DNA from: Adiantum capillus-veneris
Taxonomy: Eukaryota > Streptophyta > Polypodiopsida > Polypodiales > Pteridaceae
Length of the DNA: 64,000 nt
Direction: 5' to 3'
NCBI GenBank assembly: GCA_014529385.2
Contig: CM043952.1
Span: 151,247,057 to 151,311,056, forward strand
The notes under the pieces were generated by a model. It was not told the origin of the DNA. It worked only from the letters and a program-made list of their open reading frames with translations, and did no database searches. This document shows, piece after piece, positions 45,004 to 56,519 of this stretch; the stretch's first letter is position 1; each line of letters opens with the position of its first letter. Made by a program: the position numbers and the translations under genes.

Positions 45004-45924
45004 TGTTAGCAGCAAGCTAACACGGACACCATCTTTTGGAGTTCTCATTGTAAAACACTTAATATTTTGATAAATCGGGAATATTGTAACTCCTATTTTC
45101 TCGGATAAACTCTGTAATTAATGAGCTAGGGTTACAAGCTTTCAGATTATATCAACCTGTCATTATCCATCTTTGGTAGAACTCCCAGATGTTAGTTTTG
45201 ACCACCAAAAACCTTGGCTAAGGTATAAAAGCCAATTTTTGTAAGTTATTAAAAAAAATTTGGATAATGAAATACACAGCGTGAGCTAATAGCGCTCATT
45301 CCTCTCCTTCTCATGCTTCCTACTCCCTCCTTGGTTGTCACATTGCAGTCGCGTTTGTTGCATTGCAACTGCAGGTAAGAGCTCTACGCATTGACGTAAA
45401 CACATCACACTATTTTGTAGCTTTTGGCGTCGCTGACACGGGGCCTAATTTCATCATAACTAGGAATTTACACTTTCAAATCAAAAACTAAGCATGGGTG
45501 TGGTATTGGGGCATCATTGCTAAGCATTTAGATGCATTCTGGGTCAAAAACAACTAGGTCAAAAATCAATTATTGTTAATAATCACGATTTTGGAACTTG
45601 ACCTAAAGTGGGGTTTGAGACCATAACCATGTGTGCTTAGGTCTTATAAACATGTCCTAGAAGTTTCATTACGTTTGGATGTCATTTGATGCTGTAACGG
45701 ATGTGATTTGTTTACCGATGAGCAATTGGCTTTTGGTGATTTCAGTCACTTGAGTGTAGCTTGAGTTAGATGTGATTTGTTAGTTGTTTTTCGAGAGATT
45801 GACAACCTCTTGTAGCCTCTCTGCATTAGTCGAGTCAGCTTCGTCCCATGGATTGACAATTTAATCGTGGTTCTCACTAATACTGCAATAAGATAGGATG
45901 GTGAGGTTAGACATGCGTCCCACA
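45004..45924 (+). mobile_element. 5' LTR of copy E
   Basis: Begins TGTTAGCAGCAAGCTAACAC and ends CGTCCCACA just before the PBS, 921 bp. A TATA box lies at 45224-45230. The first 20 bases resemble the LTR start at 58398 (TGTTAGGAGCGGCTAACAC), but the rest differs, so the two are not a matched pair. Confidence 0.6.
45224..45230 (+). promoter_or_regulatory. LTR TATA box
   Basis: TATAAAA in AAGGTATAAAAGCC, 220 bp into the LTR; it would start the genomic RNA. Confidence 0.5.
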
Positions 45925-45926
45925 TT

Positions 45927-45944
45927 TGGCACCGTTGCCGGGGA
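45927..45944 (+). other. Primer-binding site, tRNA-Asp type
   Basis: TGGCACCGTTGCCGGGGA differs by one base from the Athila-type TGGCGCCGTTGCCGGGGA. It lies two bases after the LTR end. Confidence 0.9.
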
Positions 45945-47403
45945 ACGAAGAGACCTAAACTAGGGAAAAACGCGAGCGTCTTGTGAAGTTATCCTTTAAC
46001 TTCCTTTAGGATCACCTAGAGTTCAAAACTTTCTTTTAGAAACCGCATAGCCTGAGATTGTCGTCTTTTGCTGTGTAGAGGTAGCTTGGAAGTAATCATA
46101 CTTGCTAAGTGCCTTTACGATTGTACGATTGTAGAAATAGATTAGGATTTTGAGGATGATTGGTAGACGAGACAATCAATGCTCAGAAAACCATAAAAGA
46201 CAGGAAAAAGAGTGTTTGTGGACACTTTCCACAACCCCATTGGATGAGAATCTAGGAGTAGGGTAAGTAGGATCCGAGGTGGATTTTAGAACATTGCTCT
46301 CTCTCAAAGAATCATTGTGAGTTGTTATTGGAAGTTGCAGAATTTCAGGTCTACGGCTAGAAATAGCACGAAAAGACTCCAAATCACACAATCTGACTGG
46401 AGAGTAAGCTTAAAAGTTGTCTGAACCAGTTGGTAAGCTCAAGGACACTTCGAGGTAAAAATTTCAAGAGTTGGCCAAAACTCAGATTATTTACTTTTTC
46501 TAGACATTTTAGGCCAAATTAAGTTTTGACTTGATTCATAGGCTTAAAATAGCTCATAAAAAGACTGTCCATTGAAAAATTCCAAAAATTGGTTCATTTC
46601 AAGCCTGAAGTCAATAATCACGATTATTAACTTTTAGCTCAGATTTGACCAAGGTTCATACCATTGACTCATTGCATGTATACAAACAACTTTTGTAAAG
46701 GCAGATGAGTATACCACAAGGTCAAGCATATCAAGTAGACCGCACAAATCAATTTTGGTGAAATTTGGATCATAAAAGTGAGACTTAAGCCAAATTCTTG
46801 AGATCAGATTCTGCGGACACAAAACAATTGATAAACTTGATCAGATTTTGTCCAAACTTGTTGAAACTTGTCAAAGGACATTAACAGGTTGTTTACTTGC
46901 CAAACCAAGCCAAAAAGTGCGAAAAAACTAGCAAAAGTAAATATTTGTGATTATTTACTACTGTTATCCAAGGACATCAGTTTTGACTTTTGAACTTGCA
47001 GAGTGTTAGACCAACATAATACAAAGCCACCGGGCAATTTTGGGTTCAATCGAATCCAAATTGGTACATGTTCACTCAGTTTCCAATTTGCAAATTAATC
47101 CTTTGATTTTTTTGCTAAAGTCGAATCCGAAAGTCAATTGCTGACTCCCACAGCTCGATTTGAAGTGATACACATAGACCAATCACGATAGTTAGCAAAA
47201 ACTCTATTGTCTTTATAGAAGAATAGCTAACTTGATCAAATTTGTACAAGAATCAGGTTGCATATGAGGAATCAGCAATCCAGCAGAGGTTGCAATCAAA
47301 TCAAGTGGAAATTGACGGTTAGGCAATCCAAAGGTAAGTACTCTATCCAGGGCTTCACCAGTCTTTATGAACCTTAGATCTGGTCGTGTACTAGAAAATC
47401 AAG
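45945..47403 (+). other. Leader of copy E
   Basis: Non-coding on the sense strand; stops in all frames. Phrases such as GTCAATAATCACGATTATTA and TCACGATTTTGG recur, suggesting old internal repeats. Confidence 0.6.
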
Positions 47404-48264
47404 ATGTATTCGGAAAAAACTCCAGTAGAGTACCACCGAAGACAGCGTGAATCAAGGCAATTCCTTGCACATAACCTTGAAGAAGTCTCAGACACTTTTT
47501 CAGATTCAACATCTAAAATGTCTTCTTACTCGACTCGCTCAGAAATCGGAACGACAATGCGCTATAAGCATAGACACTCTTTTTATAAGACTAACCGCCA
47601 TGGAGCCCATTTTTACTTGGACCCTAACGAGGAGTATGCTATTCGCATTGATGACCATGGTATTGAGTTCCAAGAAGAGATTAGGGCAAACAAACAAGGA
47701 AAAATGTACATGGACAGAAACGGAACTTAGTATGTACAAGTCAAAAACCTTGATGTGATAGACAAATGGGGGTTAGAAGTAAACACCATAATCCCAGATA
47801 TGTCAACAAAAGAAGGACCACCAACTTTAGAATTTGAGGGATACGATCAAATAGATTTGAATCCTTTGAAATGGATTAGTACGGATAATCCTAGGATGGG
47901 AGTCTATTGCTGGGAGGATAGAAACGTAAAAGATCTTCTGTGGACTTCGCATGTCAAATCAAGATAACTAACGGCCATGAAGATCATCTATATCTTCAAG
48001 ATCAAAGATAAGGGATCAGCAGATCTACCAACCTACCTGTTTAGGGATTGTTATAACAACAACTTTGTTATGATGACTCCTAAGGAGGTAGAACAAACCA
48101 AATACCAAGGGTATTCCATAAGGGATTGGATATTGGGACAAGGACCAGAAACAATTCCAAGAGGTGAACACCATGAGAGATCATCTGAGCGTAATGTTAA
48201 GAAACCAAAAAGCTGGGTGACACTAAGGCCAGTCCAGGGCTACATGAGTCACTATTTCCAATAG
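47404..48264 (+). pseudogene. Pre-Gag N-terminal extension of copy E
   Basis: A single frame runs from MYSEKTPVEYHRRQRESRQF through stops at 47728-47730 (TAG) and 47965-47967 (TAA) to a TAG at 48262. About 285 codons. Ser/Thr-rich start, then a compact region (FYLDPNEEYAIRI, MYMDRNGT). A related stretch is seen in copy M. Function unknown; long N-terminal additions to Gag are rare. The only frame change to Gag occurs at about 48245-48262. Confidence 0.6.
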
Positions 48265-49589
48265 ACTGGTTTGAAGGACTCAGAACAGGACCAACTTCTA
48301 GGAGACCGGGAGTTGAACCAAACAAACGCGTCAGACCAGCTGATTTTCAAAAATGGGTCAAAAAATACAGTGGATCAGGGAATCCATACGACCACTTAGC
48401 AAGATTTAAGCAAGTGCTCAGAGCAGAACATATACTCAATTTCCATACTCACTTCAAGGGGTTTGGAATGACATTAGAAGGAAAAGCATTGACATGGTTC
48501 CAAAAGATTCGCCCAAGGTCAATCATGGACTTGAACACATTAGCTCAAGGATTTGTAGCTGCTTGTTCCAAAACGGGGATCAAACATAAGACAGTAGCTC
48601 AAATCTACAACTTTAAACAAAAACATGGTGAGTCTGTTAGGGATTGTGCAATGCGAATGAAACAATACATTGCAAGATGTCCAGGGCTAGAGATACCTCC
48701 AGAAGAACGACTCGTATCTTTGTTTCTAGAGGGACTGCTAAACAAAGAACTTCATGCTATAATCTATAGTAAAAAGCATACAACCCTAGAAGAGTATGTG
48801 AAAGATGCTATTGACTTAGGAGACAATTGTGATATTTTTAACAAAGAAGATGTCCCTAAGGATAACCAAAGCAAGAAAATAACATCCACTGAACCAGCAC
48901 AAGTGGGAACGGCTGCTACAGCACCACTTTCAACCATAGAAGATATGCTCAAAAGGATGAACGACATGATGAACAACATGCAAAAAACACCTATGAGGGG
49001 ACCAAGACAAGGGATACCTCAACAGAGACAACCAATTAGGCCACAAAAATGGTGTGCAATTGAAGGTAAATGGACCAACCATGAGACCCACTAGTGCTAC
49101 TTCCGATCAAAGTATGATGGGAATGTTCAGTACGTGCCTATGAGGCCACAAGGACAACCCATGTACAAATATCAGACCAATATGGCCCAAGCTCAAAGAC
49201 CACCAATGGGTATGGAAAGACCTCAACCTGTTTTGGGTCAACAACCTCCGTACCCAGTACGTAATGCAGTGCCTGTAAAGTACATGCACTCCAAAGGAGT
49301 CATAGATGAAAAAACATTAGTGTCTGTTACACCCTATGCGGAGCCGTATAATGTAGCTAATCAAAGTGTCAGACGTCCCATGGTAAGACCCATGATTAAG
49401 TCGAGAACGAGAAACTGTCACAACTGTGGTGCAAATGATCATTGGAAAAATGAATGTCTAGAGCTTGACAAAAACCTCAAGCCAGTTGAAGCCTATTGCA
49501 TACAATGTTGCAAAAAGGGAGGATACTTTCCGGAAGATTGTCCTAAAAATCCTTTAAACAGTAGTAAATGTAGTCCAAGTGATACCTAG
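48258..49589 (+). pseudogene. Gag with zinc-binding motifs, copy E
   Basis: One frame with a single TAG at 49092-49094. The core matches the plant Retrotrans_gag pattern: NPYDHLARFKQ, GKALTWFQKI, FVAACSKTG, CAMRMKQYIARCPG, FLEGLLNKELHAII. Near 49053 WCAIEGKWTNHET may be a first zinc motif broken by the stop. A canonical CX2CX4HX4C knuckle is at 49416-49457 (CHNCGANDHWKNEC); a second at about 49497-49541 has Tyr for His. A Met/Pro/Gln-rich linker joins them. Confidence 0.85.
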
Positions 49590-49893
49590 TAGCTCATCAG
49601 AGAGTGAACCGATTGTTCCAATCAAGGTAATCACTAGAGCACAGGCTAAGAAAAAGAAACACAACTCCTCTGATGATTCGGAAGATACGAAAGTTTCCTG
49701 TCAAAGGATCAAAAGAAGTAGAAGAAAAATATATGAGATGAGAAAATAGTAGTAAATGTAGTCCAAGTGATACGTAGTAGCTCATCATAGAGTGAACCGA
49801 TTGTTCCACAACTCCTCTGATGATTCAAAAGATACGAAAGTTTTCTCTCAAAGGATCAAAATAAGCAGAAGCAAAAGATATGAGATGAGAAAA
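49561..49893. repeat. 188-bp tandem duplication inside the Gag-protease linker
   Basis: GTAGTAAATGTAGTCCAAGT starts at 49561 and again at 49749; both copies end with a GATATGAGATGAGAAAA-like text. The second copy lacks 43-44 bp (the AATCAAGGTAATCACTAGAG part). It creates a repeated TAG and breaks the frame. Confidence 0.92.
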
Positions 49894-50769
49894 CAAAAAC
49901 AACGGGTTGAAATCGAGGAGAAAGAAAAAAAGCTATTTCAAAAAAATGTGAATGGAACGAGAAGTGAAATCAAGGAAACAACCGTAAATCTAGAGGATCC
50001 ATTTTGGTTAATAAAATTTTTGAGCCTATTGATGCAGCCTTGGAAGCCTACCAAGCAGGACTTAAAGAAGACCAAAACATGGAGAACAAATGGAAAAACT
50101 ATTCTTCTCCAGACAGGGAAGCAGTTAAGCTGGAAGCTTATCAAAATTTGGTAAGAATCACGCAAGAAATGCTAGAATAACAAAAACCCAAGCTTGAAAG
50201 TATCGCAAAACCTAAAGAGCTTGTGGTAAGAGACAATACTAAAGAAAAACCCGATGTGGTGGCAGAACCCCACCTTGAAACAAAGGAACGAGAACTTATA
50301 GTGTTGGCAGCGAAGATGCCTTAGACGGAATTCCATTCGTAGAGGAAGACTGGCCACAACACTTATGGGAAAAAGTTAGAGAGATCAATGATGGGAGCCT
50401 AACTCTAAAGTCAGCTCCTATAGAGGAAGTTTGGTTGGATAATCTACCTTTTGATATGAATATGGATGTACAATCCTTGTATGGGGATTGTAGATATGAA
50501 GCTTTAGGAATGTCGAAACCATTGACCTTGAAAACATTACCCCCTTACTTGGGAGATAATGAAGATGAATCCATAGTGTGTAATACCACTCAAGTAAAAA
50601 GAGTTGAACAGACCCTAGAAGTAGACAACATTCATTCAATCATGTCTACACCCATCCAATGCACTCTTACCTTGGGAGAATTGTTAAAACTCAGACCATA
50701 TTTATGGAATGATCTACAGAAAACAACGGGGCGGCTAATCTCAAAAGATTTGGAAAAATTAAAAATGGA
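49894..50769 (+). pseudogene. Gag-protease linker of copy E
   Basis: Segments in several frames: a Lys/Glu-rich coiled-coil-like part at about 49860-50160 and a clean frame 50435-50803 with TPIQCTLTLGELLKLRPYLW (about 50649-50708). This is the conserved pre-protease motif also found in copy B at about 9055. Confidence 0.65.
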
Positions 50770-51282
50770 ATGGACAACAAAGATATTCGATTTGTTCCAA
50801 TGAACAAAGTCGGAGAATATTACGAAGGGGAAGAAGGAAACACCACCCTTCCAGTGAAATATAATGACATTGAAACCATGGCAATACTGGATACTGGAGC
50901 AGGCATAGCCATCGCCACGAAAGCAGTATGGGAATCCTGGGGACAACTAGCCATTAGAAAAACTCAAATGAAATTGCAATTGGTTGACGGACACGTTGAG
51001 AGACCATTAGGGATTCTTGAAAAAGTGATAGTCAATTCCTGTGGAATTGAATATCAACACACTTTTGCCATAGTAGACTTTGGAAAAAAACTCAATTATG
51101 AAATCATATTGGGAAGAACTTTCATGCAACCGGTACAGCTTATCCAAGATTGGGGAAACAATTATCTGTACTTGAAGCAAGTGGGATCTATAACAAGGGT
51201 AAATCTAAAAGATCACACTTATAGAGATATCTTGAAAACACCCATACAAGAGTTTGATTCAATCTCTTCGGCTGAAAACTAA
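50770..51282 (+). CDS. Protease 1 (retropepsin) of copy E
   Basis: Open 170-codon frame. The active site AILDTGAGIAIATK has D41-T-G (Asp codon 50890-50892). The second turn is IILGRTFM at about residues 115-122. Length and layout fit a retropepsin domain cleaved from a Gag-Pro-Pol precursor. It overlaps the preceding frame by 34 bp. All visible catalytic residues are intact, so the domain itself could still fold. Confidence 0.85.
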   Translation: MDNKDIRFVPMNKVGEYYEGEEGNTTLPVKYNDIETMAILDTGAGIAIATKAVWESWGQLAIRKTQMKLQLVDGHVERPLGILEKVIVNSCGIEYQHTFAIVDFGKKLNYEIILGRTFMQPVQLIQDWGNNYLYLKQVGSITRVNLKDHTYRDILKTPIQEFDSISSAEN

Positions 51283-51299
51283 GCTTCCATTCTGGTTCC

Positions 51300-51513
51300 C
51301 GGGGCGGTCACTGTTTAGAATGTGTATGCTATCACGTGAGTTAACCGGAGAGGATTATTAAAAGATCAAAATGTATCAAAATTTATACATACAGAGGGGG
51401 GTGGGGGTTTTTTAAATAGGCACGTAGTGTAAATATAGTATGTATATTGAGGTATTATTAATAACCTCTTGAACGCACGTGATACAGGAAGCTTTTGATA
51501 AGTGACCGCCCCG
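51300..51513. mobile_element. 214-bp foldback MITE inserted in copy E
   Basis: Perfect 13-bp terminal inverted repeats: CGGGGCGGTCACT at 51300-51312 and its complement AGTGACCGCCCCG at 51501-51513. Inner parts also pair: TATCACGTGAGTTA (about 51330) with the complement of a GAACGCACGTGATA stretch, and GAGGATTATTAA with TTATTAATAACCTC. No coding capacity. A G-rich run (51396-51409) marks the loop. No clear target duplication, so the superfamily is open. Copy B has no such insert at the same place. Confidence 0.85.
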
Positions 51514-51539
51514 AGTCCTAGTTAAACAAAGACACTCTT

Positions 51540-51935
51540 ATTTGGATGTGCGGAGCTTCAAAAAATGGAATCTTAAAACGAGAAGAATTATCTCAGAAAG
51601 GGATTGCACAGATGAAGCTTATGTACCTGAACCCTTTCCAGAGCATTTGTTTGAGCCATTTGAGTGGACTCAAATTTTAGCAACAATGAATGTATGTGTG
51701 AATACGTCTATGCCTACTCAATTTTACAATGAGGATGGCTACTAGACATTACCTATTAGCCAACAAGTTTTTGTTCTTTGTGGACCACCAAGATTTGTTG
51801 TACTTGGTCAACAAGCCATGCAACACAGGAAGAATAGTGAGATGGTTCATCATTCTTCTGGAATTTGATTTCACTCTGGTTGTAAAAAAGGGCACTACAC
51901 ATCAACGAGCAGATCATTTGTCAAGGATTTCTTGA
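51540..51935 (+). pseudogene. Post-protease domain fused to RNase H end (RT deleted)
   Basis: 51547-51745 encodes LFEPFEWTQILA, VCVN and FYNEDGY, the counterpart of copy B 9655-9870. Directly after, in another frame, 51729-51935 encodes RHYLLANKFLFFVDHQDLLY, then FDFTLVVKKGTTHQRADHLS, the end of a Ty3/gypsy RNase H. The whole RT palm, fingers and thumb are missing at the junction near 51740. Confidence 0.75.
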
Positions 51936-51939
51936 GGAT

Positions 51940-53187
51940 ATGAGTAAACACCGTCAAAGAGAAATTGAAACTAAATCAAGTGACTATGCTCTTATTGGGG
52001 ACCAATTGTATCGAAGAGGTAAAGATCAACATTTGCGTCTTTGTGCAAATAAAGACGAGTATATTCCAATTATAGAACAAGCACATGTTGAATTAGCTAG
52101 AGGTCACTTTTCTAGTGAGACCGCCGCAAGAGCAATCTTGATGGCAGGCATATGGTGGCCAACACTTTTTGCAGATACCAAAGAATATGTTCGAAGGTGT
52201 GATGCTTGTCAACGAGCAAAAATGCCAACACGTGTAGATAGCATGCCCTTAAGACCAATGATCAGGGCTAGAGCTTTTGCAAAATGTGGTATAGATTTTG
52301 TAGGGCCAATATAGTCACCTGCTTATAGAACCCAAGCTCAATATATCATTGTAGCTACGGATTATTTGACCAAGTGGACGGAGGCTAAAGCAACTCAAAA
52401 AAATGATGAAAGAACCACTGCTGCATTCTTATATGAGTATGTATTCACGAGATATGGACTGCCTATAGAAATTGGCAGTAATGAGGGAACTCATTTCCTC
52501 AATGAGGTTATCAAGTATTTTCTTAATGAGTTTATGGTCATCCATAACAAATCAGTCCCCTTTCACCCACAAGAAAACAGACAAGCTGAGCATACAAACA
52601 AAATTCTTAGCTCAGTGCTGACTAAAGTGGTTAGTTCAGGAAGGACAAACTGGGAAATGAATCTTCATGCTGCTCTATGGGCGTATCGAGTTTCATTCAA
52701 AACAGCTTTAAATGCTACACCCTTTAACCTTGTTTATGGTCTTGATGCCATACTGCCAATAGAATTTCTATTGCCGACATTAAGGGTAGCAAGAAATCTT
52801 GAGTGGAATGGACATGAATTGTCAGAAAGACTTGAATATTTGGAAAAGCTAGATGAGCAAAGGCTAACTGTTGTAGCTCACATCTATGCACAAAAGCGGA
52901 AACAAAAACAGTTTTCTGATTCCCACTTAATCACAAAAATCTTCAAGAAAGAGGACTTAGGTTTAGTCTATTCCCTTAAGCAACACATTCCTAAGTTTAA
53001 GAAAAAGGAAAATGGACTCTTTATCATTGAAGATGTATCTCCAAGTGGAGCAGTAAAATTATCCACCCTAGATGGTGAACCAATGGATAATTGGATTAGT
53101 GGATGCCGTTTAGAGAAATACAATTTGCTGCTAACCAATGAATTGTTAGAAAGAATGCATGTAGCCACACAAAGGATCGAGGATTAA
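51940..53187 (+). pseudogene. Integrase of copy E
   Basis: One frame of 416 codons with a single TAG at 52312-52314. Zinc domain (CDACQRAKMPTR), first Asp at 52294 (GIDFVGP), second Asp replaced by Asn at 52480 (GSNEGTHF), Glu at 52588 (QAEHTNK). Spacing 35 between the second and third positions. Then LHAALWAYRVSFKTALNATP and a C-terminal module ending VATQRIED. The Asp-to-Asn change removes activity. Confidence 0.85.
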
Positions 53188-53760
53188 ACAATAGCAGGTT
53201 CTTGATGAAGCCCAAGAGGAAGCTTGGCTTTGGGTACTCAAACAGAAAGCTGCTCTCAGGAACCAATAGATATTGATTCCCATCAACACTTTGGAAATAG
53301 ATGACCGACAATGGGAATCACCTAAAGATGTAGTTTCAACAAATAATGTCAACAGATAATGACTGGTTAGACGGAATGGACCTGCGCATCAAAGTACAAC
53401 TCAACAATCATAGCACCAATGCTTTGGTTGACACAGGAGCTAGAGTAAATGCAAGCAGTTCTTCAGGTACAAGAAGGAAACAAGCCAAGCATTGACAGCA
53501 GGAATAGCGACAATCAAAGGATGCAACAAGAACCCAATCCCCACATTGGGAGTAGTCAACTTGAATGTGATAGTACATGGATGTTCATGTCCTCAACATC
53601 AGTTTGTATGCTTACCAGATAAACACATGAATGAGACGATGATTCTTGGAATTCCCTAGATGCGGACATACAAAGAAGTGCCAGATTGGGATACAAATCA
53701 GCTCAAGCTATCACCTAAAGGCGGGCAACTCATTGTTCCAATTGCACGAAGCAAGGAGGA
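53188..53760 (+). pseudogene. Protease 2: retropepsin-like domain downstream of integrase
   Basis: After a broken linker (QEEAWLWVLKQKAAL), the frame from ATG 53346 reads LRIKVQLNNHSTNALVDTG with DTG at 53430-53438. A frame change near 53490 leads to NPIPTLGVVNLNVIVHG and TMILGIP (about 53639-53656), followed by TAG where a Trp is usual (ILGxPW) and then MRTYKEV. DTGA plus ILGxPW is the two-part signature of retropepsins. The domain is distinct from protease 1 and has a relative in copy B. Confidence 0.68.
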
Positions 53761-54256
53761 ATGAAAAGGAAGCAATAAGCAGACCAAACCACGAAGTAAT
53801 CAATCTTCTCCATCCCCTCAACAAGCAAAGGGTACAAGTAGCATGCAAGGAGTCAGGCAAATTTGGATACCAAAAGCACAACTTAAGGATAAGCCGATTG
53901 AATTCTGGGTGCCCAAAACTTCACCGACAAGACAAAAGAAGGTTCCAAGGGTAAAAACACAAAGAGGAGAATCTTTGAGCAAGGAACCTAACTTGAAATG
54001 GATTTGGAAGAAAAAGGAGCACTTATCTTCTCCACAAACTATAAAACCAATCAAGCAATGTCGAGTTAAGTCTCATAAAACTCCACCACACCATACAACA
54101 CCAAGCAAACCAAGCTACCAATGGCGAGAAAAAACTCAAAAACTGTCAAAAGTGCTACCAACATCTCAAGCAATAAGTGTGCTGAAGCATTCTGATGGTA
54201 CAATCAAACAGAGAGCACACAAGCTACAAGATTTGCTCTTTGGGAAACAACGTTAG
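53761..54256 (+). pseudogene. Basic WxPK-motif tail after protease 2
   Basis: Frame 53843-54256, 137 codons ending in TAG, strongly basic and rich in Lys, Gln, Ser and Thr, with RQIWIPKAQ, EFWVPKTSP and KWIWKKKEH. Copy B has similar W-x-P motifs. It could bind nucleic acid by charge, but nothing proves a function. Confidence 0.5.
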
Positions 54257-56519
54257 AAAGCCTCCACATAAGACACCCTTGAGTTAATTACTCAAGACCC
54301 AGCTCTTGCACAATATTGTGGTTTGAATTGCATTTATCTTCAAAGCATGGTAGAGACAACCATGGCTATGCATAGACACGATTGTTCAACCCATGCACAC
54401 AGTCGTCCCGGAGTACGCCATCTAGGAGGGGTGGAAGGGTACTAAGTAATTAAGGGCAATGTTTGAAGAGGGAGGAAAAAGTTCAATGTTAATGTATGAT
54501 TTTTTGCAAAATTACCTAATAATGCCCTTATAATTCATCAACAAGGGAAAATTCACTGAATAATATCTTCCTGATGAGTGTAAATAGTGTATATACTATC
54601 AGAAAATCATCAAAAAATAGTCCTTTTGGTTATTTTTCATCATTTTTATTGATAATGAGACTTAAAAATAGAGAAATCTAACAAAAAACAATAAATCTAT
54701 GTTTTTCAATGGATTTTCTTAATTATTGGATTTTCACTTTACTTTTTTAGAGCATTTTGTTATTTTCTTTGAATATTTCAATAAATAGGTCAAAATTTAA
54801 TAATAAATAGCAAAGAAGCTCGGATGGAAAAACGAAATACACGATGGTGATTAGAAAGACAAGGGGTACACGCACAAAAAAAATCAATGAAATCAAAAGA
54901 TAGAAGCAAGAAGCCCAAATTAGGCTACAGGAATCCGATCAAGGAATTTTTTGAGTCTAACATAGATTTCACGGCCTAGTAGGCCTAACGAGGGAATCTG
55001 GGAAAAATTGGTTTGGGAAGTCTGGGTATAGATATGCAAGGTAGGCTAAAACCACCTCATTTCACTTGTGGACTTTGCAGAGAGAGCTTTTCGACCTCTT
55101 TCGTGCGTCTTTTTCGGAGTCTATAGTTAACCGTTTTCAGCGTCGTCTCACACGAGACATGAGGGGTGAGTTCTTTACTCATCAATGATCCATTTTCTAT
55201 AGCAAGTAGCTAGTCTAAACCCCTAGAAACCGAGCAGTGCACCAAGATCTACGACCAAAATCTGACCATAGCGGCCTGCCAGCTCGACCAAATCGGATGA
55301 GATTTGAACTATAGCATGTCCTAACAAAATAGAACATTTCTATATCATCAGTTGACCATTTGGTAGGGGTCGAGGGGGTCCCCAGTAGAAAAGCTAGGTT
55401 TTGGCATATGCCAGAATTTGGATATGACTCCACAGACAGCTTGCCTACGAGGTTCATATACAATGTATATGATTGGTTTAGTAAAATCAATCAAGCAAAG
55501 CCCTCGAAAAGTAGAAAATGGTTCGAAGGATACAAAGCGTCAAATTCGACATATGGAGTCTGGAGAACGACTTGTTTTTGAGGCCTTCAAGAGTGTGGAC
55601 ACTCACACTATTCCTTTGCCTTTCCCTCTCTCTCACTCAGCTAAGAGCTCAGAGCTCACTGCAGAGTAAAAATAAAAAGAAAAAAAAACATCAAAACTCT
55701 CAAAACAAGAGGGACTTCCCACTCTTCTACGACAAATTTGGCAAACAATTTGATCTCGAAGCTCATCACACTTTTTCAAGAGGTTTGGAATATTCTTAGA
55801 TTGCTTTCTAAAATGTGATGTTGTGGATGCAAGTTTTTTTGTTTTGAAAACACCAAAAAATGACCATGATTCTCATTTGCCTATAAGCCAAGAGGGGAAT
55901 ATCCTTAGCCTTCAAGGTAAGTGGTGATGCATTGAAATTAATTAAATTGAGATCTTGAAGAGCCATGCATCATGAGTTGAGAACTATCTTGTGCGTTAAT
56001 TGTAATGATTCATCAAAAGAAGTCACTTCATAACCACTTGAGAGAAGTCGGAAATCGAAAGTTCATCATATTCTTTTTTCTCTTCCTTGCTATGTGTATG
56101 CTATGCTTGTATAATCATTTTCATAAACTCTCCTTCCACAAACTTTTTGGGCCTGTACATGGTTTGGTGCTCAATTTCATTGGTATTTTCATTACACTTC
56201 ATGACCAAATCTTTTTGGCAAGCATGCGAGCTTCATTTGAGAGTTACATTGATGATACATTCATGCTTGGTGAACAGTGTGAGTAAAAAATTGAACTTGG
56301 CTTGCTATATTTTTAGTGCATAATTTGGATGAAAAAATCACAGCATAGCACTAACCATTGAGCTTGTTCAAAGGGCCATAAGATGAATTTATGATTGAAC
56401 TCGATATTTTTTGGTGCTTGATGTGCATGTACAAAATCTTTGGCACTAACAATTGAGACTCATTGTGAAGAGTGATTGGCAAAGAGGGATTCCATTGCAC
56501 ATATTGATGTTGGCATTGC
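54257..56519. other. Unassigned AT-rich DNA
   Basis: A purine tract GAAGAGGGAGGAAAAAG lies at about 54464-54480 and could be a PPT, but no LTR follows that matches 45004. The part 55000-55650 resembles LTR-type text (GC-rich patches, CTCTCTCTCACTCAGC). The 56005-56286 frame has a hydrophobic start and no known motif. Confidence 0.4.

Larger units (their letters stand above)
45004..54256 (+). mobile_element. Copy E: Ty3/gypsy element with a second protease after integrase
   Basis: Order on the + strand: LTR, tRNA-Asp PBS, 1.5-kb leader, N-terminal extension, Gag, zinc knuckles, linker, protease 1, post-protease domain, RNase H end, integrase, protease-2-like domain, WxPK tail. Most of RT is deleted between 51745 and 51750. 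A 214-bp MITE sits at 51300-51513. The matched 3' LTR is not found; the tail runs into AT-rich DNA after 54256. Confidence 0.8.

Noticed and set aside
49660-49700. CTGATGA followed by GAAA, resembling a hammerhead ribozyme core
   Set aside because: The intervening bases cannot form stem II, and the text is coding sequence for an acidic stretch of the Gag linker.
53188-53760. Post-integrase domain as an envelope-like gene, as in Athila elements
   Set aside because: No signal peptide or membrane segment is visible; DTG and ILGIP motifs point to a retropepsin fold instead.
54464-54480. Purine tract as the copy E polypurine tract
   Set aside because: The sequence after it does not match the 5' LTR at 45004, so the call is unsupported.
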